Source: Acidobacteriota bacterium (lineage in GTDB: Bacteria; Acidobacteriota; Thermoanaerobaculia; Thermoanaerobaculales; Sulfomarinibacteraceae). From it: a stretch of 51,885 nucleotides of DNA. Made by a program: the position numbers and the translations under genes. Numbering within the stretch: the stretch's first letter is position 1; each line of letters opens with the position of its first letter. Below are positions 8,729 through 17,627 of the stretch, piece after piece. The notes below the pieces were generated by a model, which saw nothing but the letters and a program-made list of their open reading frames with translations, made no database searches and was not told the origin of the DNA. The stretch is taken from assembly GCA_015493585.1 (NCBI GenBank), contig WGCW01000076.1, forward strand, positions 1 to 51,885, written 5' to 3'.

Positions 8729-9241
8729 CAGAATCTAACCGCGGAGATCGCGGGGCGCAGAGAGAAGAGCACCACAGAGGCACAAGGGGGCAGAGACGCT
8801 CTGCCTAGTCGTGCGGGTCGCTCGGGTTTCTTCGCGTGGTTTCGCCGTTTCGGCGGCTTTCCAGGGAGCAACCTGCGATTTCGCCATTTCCTGGGGTGAA
8901 GCCGAAGCCGCCGCCTTCGGATCTCTCGATCCTCATTGGCCTTCCCGGCAGCGCAACGCCCTCAATCCCGACTTGAGAAATGTCAGAATGGATTGAGCTA
9001 GTATGGAGATAGATGAACAGTGGAAGCGTGCAATGGTGAGCGGTGACGGTGCTGATGCTCCCGGTTTGGGCGGCGGCGTGGATTGGGGCACACCGGCATC
9101 GCCAGCACTGTGCCAAGCCAGCCTCTGCCTCATTCTGGGCGGCTCCACGGTCCACTCCACCGCCCTCGGGTATCTGCTTCAGGACGGACCGTAGCCGTGG
9201 TCTGCCCTGCGGGACATTCCCGACATACCACGCCCAGCTTG

Positions 9242-12073
9242 ATGCTCAATCGGTGGCACGCTTTTCTGATCGTGGTGGTCATGCTGCTAGGCCCGGTGAC
9301 GGCCGCCAGGACTCTGCCACCCCCGCTCGAAAGCTACCGGACCGCCATCGTTCAGCAACCCAGCGTTGCCCTGAACTACTACCGCGTTTTTCTGTATGGG
9401 CGGAACCACCCAGCTCGTCGGGATGACGCTCGCGCTCTGCTTCAGTGGTGCTACCAGCGGTACCCGCGGGGCCACCGGATTGGGATGTTCATCGCGTGGT
9501 TGGATCAGCTCCAGGGCCGGTCTGGGTGGAAAAAGGATTTCTTACGTTCAATAGATGGAATGAGATCCACCGGAGATAACTTTGGTGTCGCCTATGCCGG
9601 TGAGATCCTGGCCTACATTCTCATTGATCAGGGCAGGCTCGGAGATGCTGAGAGATTGATCGCTCGATGCCTTCCGGCGGCCAGAAGAACTGGCAAACCA
9701 TGGATGGAGGCGCGTCTATGGTCGGTGCAAGCTGTGCTGGCCCAGGTGCGAGGTGACTACTCCACCGCCCTGCATCTTCTGCTTCGGACGAAGAAGGTCG
9801 TCTTTCCCGATGGCGAGTACGACATCCAGTGTTCGGTGATGAACAATCTGGGGGGGATCTATTGGTATCTGGGCCGCTTCCGGAAGGCCTACGCGGCCTG
9901 GGAGGAGGCGGCCCACCTGCGGGCCCGGGCGGGGGATGTCTGGGGTGAGACGATCCCCCTCTCCAATATGGCCCTCTGCGGCATTGAGCTGGTGCACGAG
10001 GGAGAGATGCCGCCGGAGGAGCTCCAGGATCTCCTGGACCGCGGACTTGCGTTGGCCATCCGCGGCGGCAACGCCGACACAGAGGCGGCGATCCACAACG
10101 TCATGGGACGGCGAAGAGAGGGCCGGGTCGCGCTGCGCCACTTCAGAATGGCCCGGGAGATCGCGCGCCGTCATGACCTGCACGAGGTGGAGATCGAGTC
10201 CCTCCAGTTCTCCGGAGATGCCTTGGCCGGCATGGGCGCGTCGTTCTCTGGCCGGGCGGCCAGGTTCTACCACGAAGCCGAGGAACGGGCCGAGGCGACG
10301 GGTCACCGCTTCCTTGTGGGCGAGGTCCTGGCTTCGGAGGCGCGCCTGAAGGCGTTGTACGGGACACCGGAGGAGGCGGTGCAGGCTCACGAAAAAGCTC
10401 TCGCGTTTATCGAAGGCCTTCGGGCACCGCTGGTCCGTGGCACGGTCCGGGCGCAGGCGTTCTCCCACTGGGGTTTCCTTTACTACCGGCTCGCCGGCCT
10501 GCTGCTCGCCCGCTCACGCGCCGCTCGTGACCCCCAGGCAAATCGAGAGCTGGCCTTTCGTACCATCGAGCGCTTCCGTGCGCGTGAGCTGCTGGAGCGG
10601 CTGGTGACGCCGCGGGAGGCCTCCAGCCCCATGATGGAAAGTGCACTGTACCGCCAGCGTCAGTCCGTGCTGACACAGATCGCAGGAACCCAGAAGCGCT
10701 TGGCAGATCCCGAGCTGGACACGGCGGATCGCAGGGCCGCACTGTGTAGCTTGCAGGATCTTGAGGAGGAGGAGGCGAGCCTCAGGGACCGGGTGGAACA
10801 GCGGTTCCCCGAACCCCCTCCCTCTGGCGACGCGATCCCCAATTTCCACAAGATCCAGATGTTGCTGGAGCCCGGCCAGGCCCTCCTCTCCTACCAGCTC
10901 TGGGACGGCGAACCGTGGGCGGAACCTCGGCTCGAGATCGGAAGGTCCTGGCTGATCCTCGTCACCAAGGACCGGATCCAGGCGATCGCCCTGGACGCCC
11001 GGAGGCAGCTGCGGGGACGGGTGGAGATCCTGGAAGGATTGTTGAGGTTCCATAACAACTCAGCGGCGGACGGTCTTCGGGCCTCAGTCCGGCTGTACCA
11101 CGACCTGCTCGGCCAGGCGTTGGCGGCGTTGCCGAAAGCGGTTCATCGCTTGGTGATCGTTCCGGACGATGTGCTCTTTCGCTGTCCCTTCGGCGCATTG
11201 CGCCCAACGATGACCGCCGATCCCATTGGCCGCCGGTACGAGATCTCCATCGTGCCCTCGGCGGCCGTCTGGATGCAGCTCAAGAGCTCGAGTCTGCCGG
11301 TCGGCCGGGAACCCCGGTCGGCAGCCCTGATCTTCTGCGCACCGGACGTGGGTAGCCGTCCCGAAGGGAAGGGTAGCTTGAGATCCGCCGGTCCCTGGCG
11401 CAGCGGCCTCCATCTCGCCCCCCTCCCGCACGCGGAGGAGGAGGCTCGGAGGCTGCGGCACGCGGCCGGCCGGGGGAGTCAAATCCTCTCCGGCGCCGAG
11501 GCCAGCGAGGCCGCCCTGAAGCAGATGTCCCTCGAAGGCTACGGGATCCTCGACCTGGTGACCCACGCCGTGGTAGACGAGGAGCAGCCGGAGCGCTCGG
11601 CCATCATCCTGGCGCCTGGTGACGAGAGAGAGGACGGATTCCTCCAGGTCCGGGAAATCCCATCGCTCAAGCTCGACGGCCAGCTGGTCATCCTCTCCTC
11701 GTGTAGCAGCTCCTCGGGGCAGTTGTTGGGTGGGGAGGGGGCCCAGAGCCTGGCCCGGGCTTTCCTGGAGGCCGGAGCCGGCTCGGTTCTGGCCAGCCTG
11801 TGGCCGCTGGAGGATCAGGAGGCCGCGGAGCTCCTAGGCGATGTTTCGAAGGAGCTGGGCCGGGGACAGAGTGTTGCCGGCGCTTTGAGAGCGGCCCGGA
11901 GAGCCGCGATGGACGGTGGTATGCCGCCGTCCGGATGGGCTGGCGTTATTGTTTTGGGAAACGGCGATGCCCGGCCTCTACGTGCTCGCAAAGGCTCGAT
12001 CCCATGGGGAGTTCCTGTTGGTATCGCCATCATGGCCATCTTCATGATTGGAGTGGTGCGGCTGGTCCTCTGA
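9242..12073 (+). CDS. TPR-CHAT domain protein, exported and C-terminally anchored
   Basis: 943 residues from ATG 9242. An upstream in-frame extension is poor, and this start gives a signal peptide (MLNRWHAFLIVVVMLLGPVTAA). Residues about 50-500 are helical repeats of TPR type (for example YWYLGRFRKAYAAWEEAAHLRARAG, AIRGGNADTEAAIHNVMG). From about 560 to 905 there is a CHAT (caspase-HetF-associated) peptidase domain. The predicted dyad is His775 (DLVTHAVVDEE) and Cys821 (ILSSCSSSSG). A last hydrophobic segment (GVPVGIAIMAIFMIGVVRLVL) could anchor the C-terminus. CHAT proteins are usually cytoplasmic, so a signal peptide plus C-terminal helix is notable. The divergent ECF sigma/anti-sigma genes suggest a shared envelope-stress role; substrates are unknown. 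No Shine-Dalgarno is obvious at the chosen start. Confidence 0.88.
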   Translation: MLNRWHAFLIVVVMLLGPVTAARTLPPPLESYRTAIVQQPSVALNYYRVFLYGRNHPARRDDARALLQWCYQRYPRGHRIGMFIAWLDQLQGRSGWKKDFLRSIDGMRSTGDNFGVAYAGEILAYILIDQGRLGDAERLIARCLPAARRTGKPWMEARLWSVQAVLAQVRGDYSTALHLLLRTKKVVFPDGEYDIQCSVMNNLGGIYWYLGRFRKAYAAWEEAAHLRARAGDVWGETIPLSNMALCGIELVHEGEMPPEELQDLLDRGLALAIRGGNADTEAAIHNVMGRRREGRVALRHFRMAREIARRHDLHEVEIESLQFSGDALAGMGASFSGRAARFYHEAEERAEATGHRFLVGEVLASEARLKALYGTPEEAVQAHEKALAFIEGLRAPLVRGTVRAQAFSHWGFLYYRLAGLLLARSRAARDPQANRELAFRTIERFRARELLERLVTPREASSPMMESALYRQRQSVLTQIAGTQKRLADPELDTADRRAALCSLQDLEEEEASLRDRVEQRFPEPPPSGDAIPNFHKIQMLLEPGQALLSYQLWDGEPWAEPRLEIGRSWLILVTKDRIQAIALDARRQLRGRVEILEGLLRFHNNSAADGLRASVRLYHDLLGQALAALPKAVHRLVIVPDDVLFRCPFGALRPTMTADPIGRRYEISIVPSAAVWMQLKSSSLPVGREPRSAALIFCAPDVGSRPEGKGSLRSAGPWRSGLHLAPLPHAEEEARRLRHAAGRGSQILSGAEASEAALKQMSLEGYGILDLVTHAVVDEEQPERSAIILAPGDEREDGFLQVREIPSLKLDGQLVILSSCSSSSGQLLGGEGAQSLARAFLEAGAGSVLASLWPLEDQEAAELLGDVSKELGRGQSVAGALRAARRAAMDGGMPPSGWAGVIVLGNGDARPLRARKGSIPWGVPVGIAIMAIFMIGVVRLVL

Positions 12074-12409
12074 GGACCGTCTCGAGGATGGGCTCCGGCT
12101 CCCGGCTCGGTCGTGTGACGACCAGGATGGGATCACGAATGATCGGCTCAAGACACTGAGAACAGTTTTCTCAACCGTGCTCCCGGCTCCTTGAGAGGGA
12201 CGTTCGAGATCTCGTTTGTTTCTCCTTTTGACCCCTTCTTCCCACAGGGCTTCTGGTTCCTTGACCGTACGCTCGCCGGCGGCCGGGAGAGGGTGGATAG
12301 CGGACTTTTTCAGGGATGGGTGAGGGATTTGAGAGCTTCGAGCGATACATGGTCTGAAACGAATGCTCGAAGATGCCCTTCACGGGTTCTACAGAAAGGG
12401 GAGAAAGAC
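12074..12409 (+). other. Intergenic leader before the fibre-like gene, with a hairpin
   Basis: 336 bases. TGAGAA (12157-12162) and TTCTCA (12168-12173) could form a small stem after the CHAT gene. CTTCGAGC (12336-12343) and GCTCGAAG (12365-12372) form a perfect 8-bp stem with a 21-base loop, 37 bases before the next start codon. The second could shape the 5' untranslated region. No gene seen. Confidence 0.4.
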
Positions 12410-14779
12410 ATGGCGAAGAGAGCTCTCATTATTGTTCTGGGTGTGGCGTTTCTGCTCGCGGGCTTGAGCTGGGCGGGTATTTCAGGGACGGATCTGTGGG
12501 AGCCGTCGCTGGCGCGGACGGCGGGTCAGAACGGGTCGCAGTGGTACGCGACGGTGTGGATTCACAATCCGGCGACCCAGACGGCGCACGTGACGGTCAG
12601 CTTCCTCGTCCGGGATCAGTCGAATCTGTCTCCGGTGCAGCAGACGGTGACGGTCGATCCCGGTGAGACGTTGAAGCTCGGGGACGTGTACGAGGATCTC
12701 TTCGGGCTGAGCAGCGCGATCGGTGCGTTGCGGTTTCAGAGCGACCGGAAGATCGTCGTCTCGGCGCGGTCGTACAACCTGACGGCGGCGGGGCTTGCGG
12801 ATTCGCAGGGACAGTTCATCGCGGGAATGCCGTCGGAGCTTGCGATTGGCACGGGCAAAAAGACGTCGATTCCGGGGATCACGAACCCGGCAAACGGGAG
12901 CTTCCGGAGCAACTTTGCGCTGGTTGAGACGGCGGGGGGCACGGCGACGGTGGAGGTGACGCTGTACAACCGGGACGGGACGGAGGTTGTATCGAAGACG
13001 TACAGGCTCGCGCCGTACGAGCCGGTGCAGGTCAGCATGCATGCGTTTCACTCAGGAGCGGCCGTTGATGGTGGCCGGTGGGACGTCAAGGTGCTGTCGG
13101 GATCTGGGAAAGTGCTGACCTTTGCGTCGATGGTGGGAAACGGGACGGTCAGTCAGGATCCGTCGACGCTGGAGATGGAGTACGAGCTAACGACGCAGGG
13201 CTCGGGCTCCGGGCTGACACAGGTGGCGCACGATGCGACGCTGGCCGGTGATGGGACCTCATCGAGTCCGTTGGGGATAGCTGATAACGGCGTGACCACT
13301 GCCAAGATCGCAAACAGCGCCGTGACCTCTTCCAAGATCGCCGATGGAGGCGTGTCCAGTGCGAAGATCGCTAACGGCGCGGTGGCCAAGTCCAAGCTGG
13401 CCGCCTCCGGTGGCAGCAACGGCCAGGTGCTGGGGACCGATGGGGCCAACCTCCTCTGGAAGAACGTCAGCGCCGGCGGCCTTCAGCTCCCCTACGCCGG
13501 AACGGCCAACAGCTCCTCGCAGCCAGCGTTCCGCGTGATCAACAGCGGAACCGCTCTGGTGGGGGAAAGCCAGACGGGCAACGGAGTCAGCGGAAGTTCG
13601 CACAACCCCTACGCCGCAGGTGTGGGCGGCACCAACACGGTAGGCGGGGGCTGGGGGGTGGTAGGATCTGGCCCCTCCGGCGAGGGCGTTCACGGTCAGA
13701 GTACGACGGGATTCGGTGTCGTGGGGGTTACGACCAGCGGCAGCGGAATGCTCGGAAAGAGTGGGAGCGGCATTGGAGTCCGCGGAGAGAGCACCAGCAG
13801 CATCGGTGTGAAAGGCTCGTCCGATACCAACACCGGGGTCTTTGGGACCAGCACCAGCAACATCGGTGTAAAGGGCTCGTCCAACACCAGCATCGGTGTT
13901 GAAGGTGTCAGCAATACCAACACCGGGATCTTTGGGGCCAGCACCAGTGGGAGAGGGGTCCATGGAATGAGCACCTCCGGCGATGGGGTCAAAGGCGAGT
14001 CACAGGGGGCGAGCTATTCCGGTGTCTATGGTGTCAACTCGAGCTCCAGTGGATATGGTGTCTTCGGACGGAATACTGGCAATGGAGCGTCTGGATTCCT
14101 TGGGGGGTCCTACAACTATGGATCTGCTGGAGTTGTCGGCAAGGCCACAAGTAGCAGTGGAGCTGGAGTCATCGCCGTGTCAGGCCCTGGCTCCGATGCG
14201 TACGGCATCTATGCCGAGAGTTCCAACGGATATGCGGGATCTTTCAATGGCAAGGTTAGCGTCAATGGCGATCTCAGCGTATTTGGAAATGTCAGCAAGT
14301 ACGGCGGCAGCTTCAAGATCGACCATCCGTTGGATCCGGAGCACAAGTACCTCTCCCACTCCTTCGTGGAGTCACCGGACATGATGGACATCTACAACGG
14401 GAACGTCCGGACCGATGCGAACGGGTACGCCGTCGTGCACCTGCCGCAGTACTTCGAGGCGCTGAACCGCGACTTCCGCTACCAGCTCACGGTCATCGGA
14501 GAGTTCGCCCAGGCCATCGTTGCCGAGGAGATCCACGATGGCTATTTCGTCGTCCGTACCAACCTGGCAGAGGTCAAGGTCTCCTGGCAAGTAACTGGGA
14601 TCCGTCATGATCCATGGGCCAACGCTCACCGCATTCCGGTGGAGGAGGTCAAACCCGAGGAGGAGCAAGGGACCTACCTCGTCCCGAAGGTCTACGGTCA
14701 GCCCGAAGGCAGGGGCCTCGAAGCCCGGATCGAGAAGCTGCGACGTCAGGGAGCGGAAAAGGCCGGGACGGGCCGGTAA
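12410..14779 (+). CDS. Exported fibre-like protein with GVxG repeats
   Basis: 789 residues with a signal peptide (MAKRALIIVLGVAFLLAGLSWA) and AAAGGGGAGAAAG before ATG 12410. Residues about 23-265 are an exported domain (ARTAGQNGSQWYATVWIHNP ... GSFRSNFALVETAGG) also found in the next gene and twice in the 35733 gene. At about 267-350 there are TTAKIANSAV-type repeats as in phage tail fibres. At about 375-610 there is a long run of Gly-Val-x-Gly units (VVGSGPSGEGVHGQS, GVKGSSDTNTGVFG), likely a beta-solenoid. The end (about 636-780) carries FKIDHPLDPEHKYLSHSFVE, a conserved C-terminal module in many exported fibre-like proteins. Probable surface or appendage protein. Exact role, and whether it is cleaved, are unknown. 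Confidence 0.78.
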   Translation: MAKRALIIVLGVAFLLAGLSWAGISGTDLWEPSLARTAGQNGSQWYATVWIHNPATQTAHVTVSFLVRDQSNLSPVQQTVTVDPGETLKLGDVYEDLFGLSSAIGALRFQSDRKIVVSARSYNLTAAGLADSQGQFIAGMPSELAIGTGKKTSIPGITNPANGSFRSNFALVETAGGTATVEVTLYNRDGTEVVSKTYRLAPYEPVQVSMHAFHSGAAVDGGRWDVKVLSGSGKVLTFASMVGNGTVSQDPSTLEMEYELTTQGSGSGLTQVAHDATLAGDGTSSSPLGIADNGVTTAKIANSAVTSSKIADGGVSSAKIANGAVAKSKLAASGGSNGQVLGTDGANLLWKNVSAGGLQLPYAGTANSSSQPAFRVINSGTALVGESQTGNGVSGSSHNPYAAGVGGTNTVGGGWGVVGSGPSGEGVHGQSTTGFGVVGVTTSGSGMLGKSGSGIGVRGESTSSIGVKGSSDTNTGVFGTSTSNIGVKGSSNTSIGVEGVSNTNTGIFGASTSGRGVHGMSTSGDGVKGESQGASYSGVYGVNSSSSGYGVFGRNTGNGASGFLGGSYNYGSAGVVGKATSSSGAGVIAVSGPGSDAYGIYAESSNGYAGSFNGKVSVNGDLSVFGNVSKYGGSFKIDHPLDPEHKYLSHSFVESPDMMDIYNGNVRTDANGYAVVHLPQYFEALNRDFRYQLTVIGEFAQAIVAEEIHDGYFVVRTNLAEVKVSWQVTGIRHDPWANAHRIPVEEVKPEEEQGTYLVPKVYGQPEGRGLEARIEKLRRQGAEKAGTGR

Positions 14780-14864
14780 GACCACTGGAGGCCGGCCTGG
14801 ATCTTCAGCCTGAACCACCGGGCGAAGGCGCTCGCCGTAAAGAATGACAAACGAGGAGGTCAAC

Positions 14865-16160
14865 ATGCGGAAGCTCGACGTCACCGGATGGATTCGTCGC
14901 TGCGTTCTCGGCGCCGCGCTGGTTGCGGCCGTCGCCCCGGCCGGCGCGCAGAACCTGATCACCAACGGCGCCTTCGACCACGGGATCGAAGGGTGGACCG
15001 ACTGGGCGAGTAAATTTGAAATCGTGTACCACCCCGATGTAGGCAGCACGCTGGCGGGAGGCTCGGGTCAAGGATGTCTGGAAATCCGGCTTTCGTGCTG
15101 GGAGGGCGGCGGAATGGGGCCGGTCCAGAGTGTGCCGGTGACCGGTGGAACCACCTACACTCTGGGCGGCAGCATGTACTTGCCCGACTTTGCAGACAAC
15201 CTGGCGACCTGGGGCGCGGTCTTCGTATGCTGGTTGGACACCGACAGCCACGAGGTTGGAACGTGCCAGGTCGCCGGCTCCACCGTGACCCAGCGAGGTG
15301 GCTGGATGGAGCGAAGCGCTGACATAGCAGCGCCGGCCGGCGCCGTGACGGCACAGGTGGAACTCATGGTGGCAACACCGAATCTGGAGAACGAGACGCG
15401 GCCCGGTGTGGCGTATTTCGACGATATTGTACTGACGCCTGTGGGTGTTCCAACGAACCGGCAGGAGCTGTTCATCCCCGCTGCCGCCTCGGCCCATGGG
15501 AGAAACGGCACCCTCTGGACCACCACGGGATGGTTCGCGAACCGGACTGCGGTGCCGCTGGAGCTCCAAGGGGCCTTTCTGCCCCAGGGGAAGGACAACT
15601 CGGAGGCACTTTCCAGTCTTACTGCCCTCGGGACGGTCCCCGCCTGGGGATTTCTCGAGGTGCAGGATCTGGTCGCACGTCTCGGTGCCACAGGAAAGAC
15701 GGGCGGTATCTACCTCACCGCGACAGCGAGAGGGGATGATCTGCCCGATGTCCTTCTCGTGGCTACAAGCTACACCTTCACACCCAATCCCAATGGGTCT
15801 GGCTCTTACGGCCAAGGTGTTCGCGCAGTGGGCCGGGGCAATGGTGCTCAGGTCGTGACCATCCCGGGTATCTACCAGAACGATGCTCACCGGACCAATA
15901 TTGGTGTGCTCAACACCTCGGGAGTGGCGCTTGACCTGATCGTCAGCGTCTATGGGAATCACGGAAGCTCGCTAGGTTCGGCCAACTGGACCCTGCAGCC
16001 GTACGAGCAGAAACAGTCATCCCTGACCGCTCTTGGAGTCAACGCAGCTTCAGGAGGGTACGTTGTGATCAATCAGCGTGGAACGGGAGGCTCATTCCGA
16101 AGTTATGCCACTGTTGTAGACCAAAACAGCGGCGATGCCGTCTACACGCCGGGTTCCTGA
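14865..16160 (+). CDS. Exported protein with carbohydrate-binding-like domain
   Basis: 431 residues from ATG 14865, preceded by GAGGAGGTCAAC. A signal peptide ends around AVAPAGAQ. Residues about 30-190 (NLITNGAFDHGIEGWTDW ... GVAYFDDIVL) have the beginning and end typical of CBM4/9-like jelly-roll domains in secreted proteins. Residues about 200-431 are the same exported domain as in the neighbouring gene and in the 35733 gene (FIPAAASAHGRNGTLWTTTGWFANRT ... IPGIYQNDAHRTNIGVLNTSG ... FRSYATVVDQNSGDAVY). No catalytic residues are recognisable. It lies 85 bases after the fibre-like gene and may be co-transcribed. Probably a surface or extracellular adhesion or binding protein. Confidence 0.75.
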   Translation: MRKLDVTGWIRRCVLGAALVAAVAPAGAQNLITNGAFDHGIEGWTDWASKFEIVYHPDVGSTLAGGSGQGCLEIRLSCWEGGGMGPVQSVPVTGGTTYTLGGSMYLPDFADNLATWGAVFVCWLDTDSHEVGTCQVAGSTVTQRGGWMERSADIAAPAGAVTAQVELMVATPNLENETRPGVAYFDDIVLTPVGVPTNRQELFIPAAASAHGRNGTLWTTTGWFANRTAVPLELQGAFLPQGKDNSEALSSLTALGTVPAWGFLEVQDLVARLGATGKTGGIYLTATARGDDLPDVLLVATSYTFTPNPNGSGSYGQGVRAVGRGNGAQVVTIPGIYQNDAHRTNIGVLNTSGVALDLIVSVYGNHGSSLGSANWTLQPYEQKQSSLTALGVNAASGGYVVINQRGTGGSFRSYATVVDQNSGDAVYTPGS

Positions 16161-16287
16161 ACGAACCCTTGTCCGGCCTCCCGGTAGCTGGAAACGGGGC
16201 ATTGTGGCTTGATGGATGTGTGGGGTACCTGGAGAAACGCCGGGGCTTGACAGACACGTGCTCATGGTGGTTGACATCGATCCAGCC

Positions 16288-16422
16288 CTGAGCACCCCTA
16301 TGCCCTGGTGCGAGGCATTAGAACGGTGGACAAACAAGGATTCGCCTAGATGTACTTGAAGCAACGTGACGTCAGGATGTTGCGCAAGATCTTTCCCGTA
16401 CCACCCTTTCTGTTCGTTGAGA
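16288..16422. repeat. Dispersed repeat module A, copy 2
   Basis: This fills most of the 353-base gap before nrtR. It matches 8318-8457 block by block: ACGGTGGACAAACAAGGATTC at 16323, then GCAACGTGACGTCAG, TTGCGCAAG.TCTTTCCCG and CTGTTCGTTGAGA at the end. Similarity is moderate, so these look like old copies. Confidence 0.72.
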
Positions 16423-16513
16423 GGCAACGATTGAAGCCGATCAGGGAGTGAGTGCGCCGGGAGCCCGCTTGACAGGACCGGCGTGGGACCGGAGGATGAG
16501 AGGGAGAGCCGGA

Positions 16514-17551
16514 ATGAGTGAGGCGAAACCGATGTCTGCACCCGCGTTGGTCGTGGGTCTCAACGCGGTGATCCTGGCGGTCACCGATGAGCAGCCCCGC
16601 GTGTTGACGGTGTCGTTTCCGGCCGGCGGCCCGATCGAGGGTGGCGGGCTGGCCGAGGACGAGCATCCTTCGCCACGCCTGGACGGTCTGCCGACGGGGC
16701 CGCTCGATCCGGCGGGGGACCGGACGCTCGAGCTGGCGCTGCGGCGATGGGTGCGCGCGTACGCGGGGATTGAGCTCGGATACGTCGAGCAGCTCTACAC
16801 GTTTGGAGACCGGTTTCGGGATCCACGGGAGCGCTCCGGTGGGCCGCGCGTCATCTCGGTCGCCTACCTTGCGCTCGTTCGTGAGAACGTGATTCCAGGG
16901 CATCTGAAGGCACGATGGCGTGGCGTCTATGAGTACCTCCCATGGGAGGACTGGCGCAGTGGACCGCCGCGCGTGCTCCATCGGCAGATCGAGCCGGCCC
17001 TGCGCGAGTGGATCGGCCGCGATCGCAGTGAGGAGGCCGACCGGCGGGAGCGTGCCGAAGTGACGTTCGGGCTGGCTGGGACGCCGTGGAACGGCGAACG
17101 CGTGCTGGAGCGGTACGAGCTGCTGTTCGAGGCCGGTTTGGTCGCCGAGGCAACGAGGGACGCGAAAGCGGCGCCCGGAAAGCGGAGGGTTGGCCGGGAG
17201 ATGGCATTCGACCATCGCAGGATTCTTGCGACGGCCCTGGGGAGGTTGCGGGGCAAGGTCCGATACCGGCCGGTCGTCTTTGAGCTCGTTGCCGAGACGT
17301 TCACGCTCTTTCAGCTCCAACGGACGGTCGAGGCTCTGGCTGGGGTGCGGCTTCACAAGCAGAACTTCAGGCGCCTGGTTGACAGGGGGGGACTTGTCGA
17401 AGGCACCGGTTTGATCGAGCCAATGACCGGGGGCCGTCCGGCGGAGTTGTTCCGGTTCCGGCGGGAGGTGCTTCGTGAGCGGCAGGCGCCCGGTGTTGGT
17501 CTGCCCGGTGCGTTCCGCAGAGGTGTTGACAGCAGCTATACTCAGAGTTAG
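16514..17551 (+). CDS. nrtR: NrtR-type Nudix-related transcriptional regulator of NAD synthesis
   Basis: 345 residues from ATG 16514, with AGGGAGAGCC upstream. The N-terminal half is a Nudix fold (VVGLNAVILAV ... RVISVAYLALV). The catalytic Nudix box is degenerate: where REUxEE is expected it reads RRWVRAY, as in NrtR repressors that sense ADP-ribose or related products rather than hydrolyse them. The C-terminal winged-helix region shows the NrtR signature LGRLRGKVRYRPVVFELV...FTLFQLQRTVEALAG...KQNFRRLV. It is directly upstream of nadABC, and two matching operator boxes overlap the nadA promoter, one of them inside this gene's own last codons. The protein is longer than many NrtR members, with extra residues in the middle. 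Confidence 0.88.
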   Translation: MSEAKPMSAPALVVGLNAVILAVTDEQPRVLTVSFPAGGPIEGGGLAEDEHPSPRLDGLPTGPLDPAGDRTLELALRRWVRAYAGIELGYVEQLYTFGDRFRDPRERSGGPRVISVAYLALVRENVIPGHLKARWRGVYEYLPWEDWRSGPPRVLHRQIEPALREWIGRDRSEEADRRERAEVTFGLAGTPWNGERVLERYELLFEAGLVAEATRDAKAAPGKRRVGREMAFDHRRILATALGRLRGKVRYRPVVFELVAETFTLFQLQRTVEALAGVRLHKQNFRRLVDRGGLVEGTGLIEPMTGGRPAELFRFRREVLRERQAPGVGLPGAFRRGVDSSYTQS

Positions 17552-17618
17552 CATAAGTGGGCCGGCGATGCCGGTTTCTTCTTTACGGGCCATTATACTC
17601 ACTATGAGTATAATGGCC
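17526..17618 (+). promoter_or_regulatory. nadA promoter with two NrtR-type operator boxes
   Basis: TTGACA (17526-17531), a 17-base spacer and TAGCAT (17549-17554) form a good promoter. Box 1 is TATACTCA-gag-TTAGCATA (17537-17555) and covers the -10; its right half is degenerate. Box 2 is perfect: GGCCATTATACTCA (17588-17601), CTA, TGAGTATAATGGCC (17605-17618), a 14-bp inverted repeat with a 3-base centre. The box centres are 57 bases apart. Box 2 ends 9 bases before the nadA start codon and would lie in the untranslated leader. NrtR is the obvious binder. Confidence 0.8.
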
Positions 17619-17627
17619 GGAGGGCTG

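Larger units (their letters stand above)
7989..9241. other. Repeat-filled intergenic island between sigma and CHAT genes
   Basis: About 1.25 kb without a credible gene. It holds the upstream region of the sigma gene, copies of several short repeat families (listed separately), fragments of the 'accgcggag-gcgcagag' type (8650-8680, 8736-8800) and the CHAT leader. Open frames across it are short, lack ribosome-binding sites and mostly translate the repeats. Confidence 0.7.

Noticed and set aside
8116-8808. Short open frames in the repeat island
   Set aside because: No ribosome-binding sites; translations reflect the repeated DNA on both strands.
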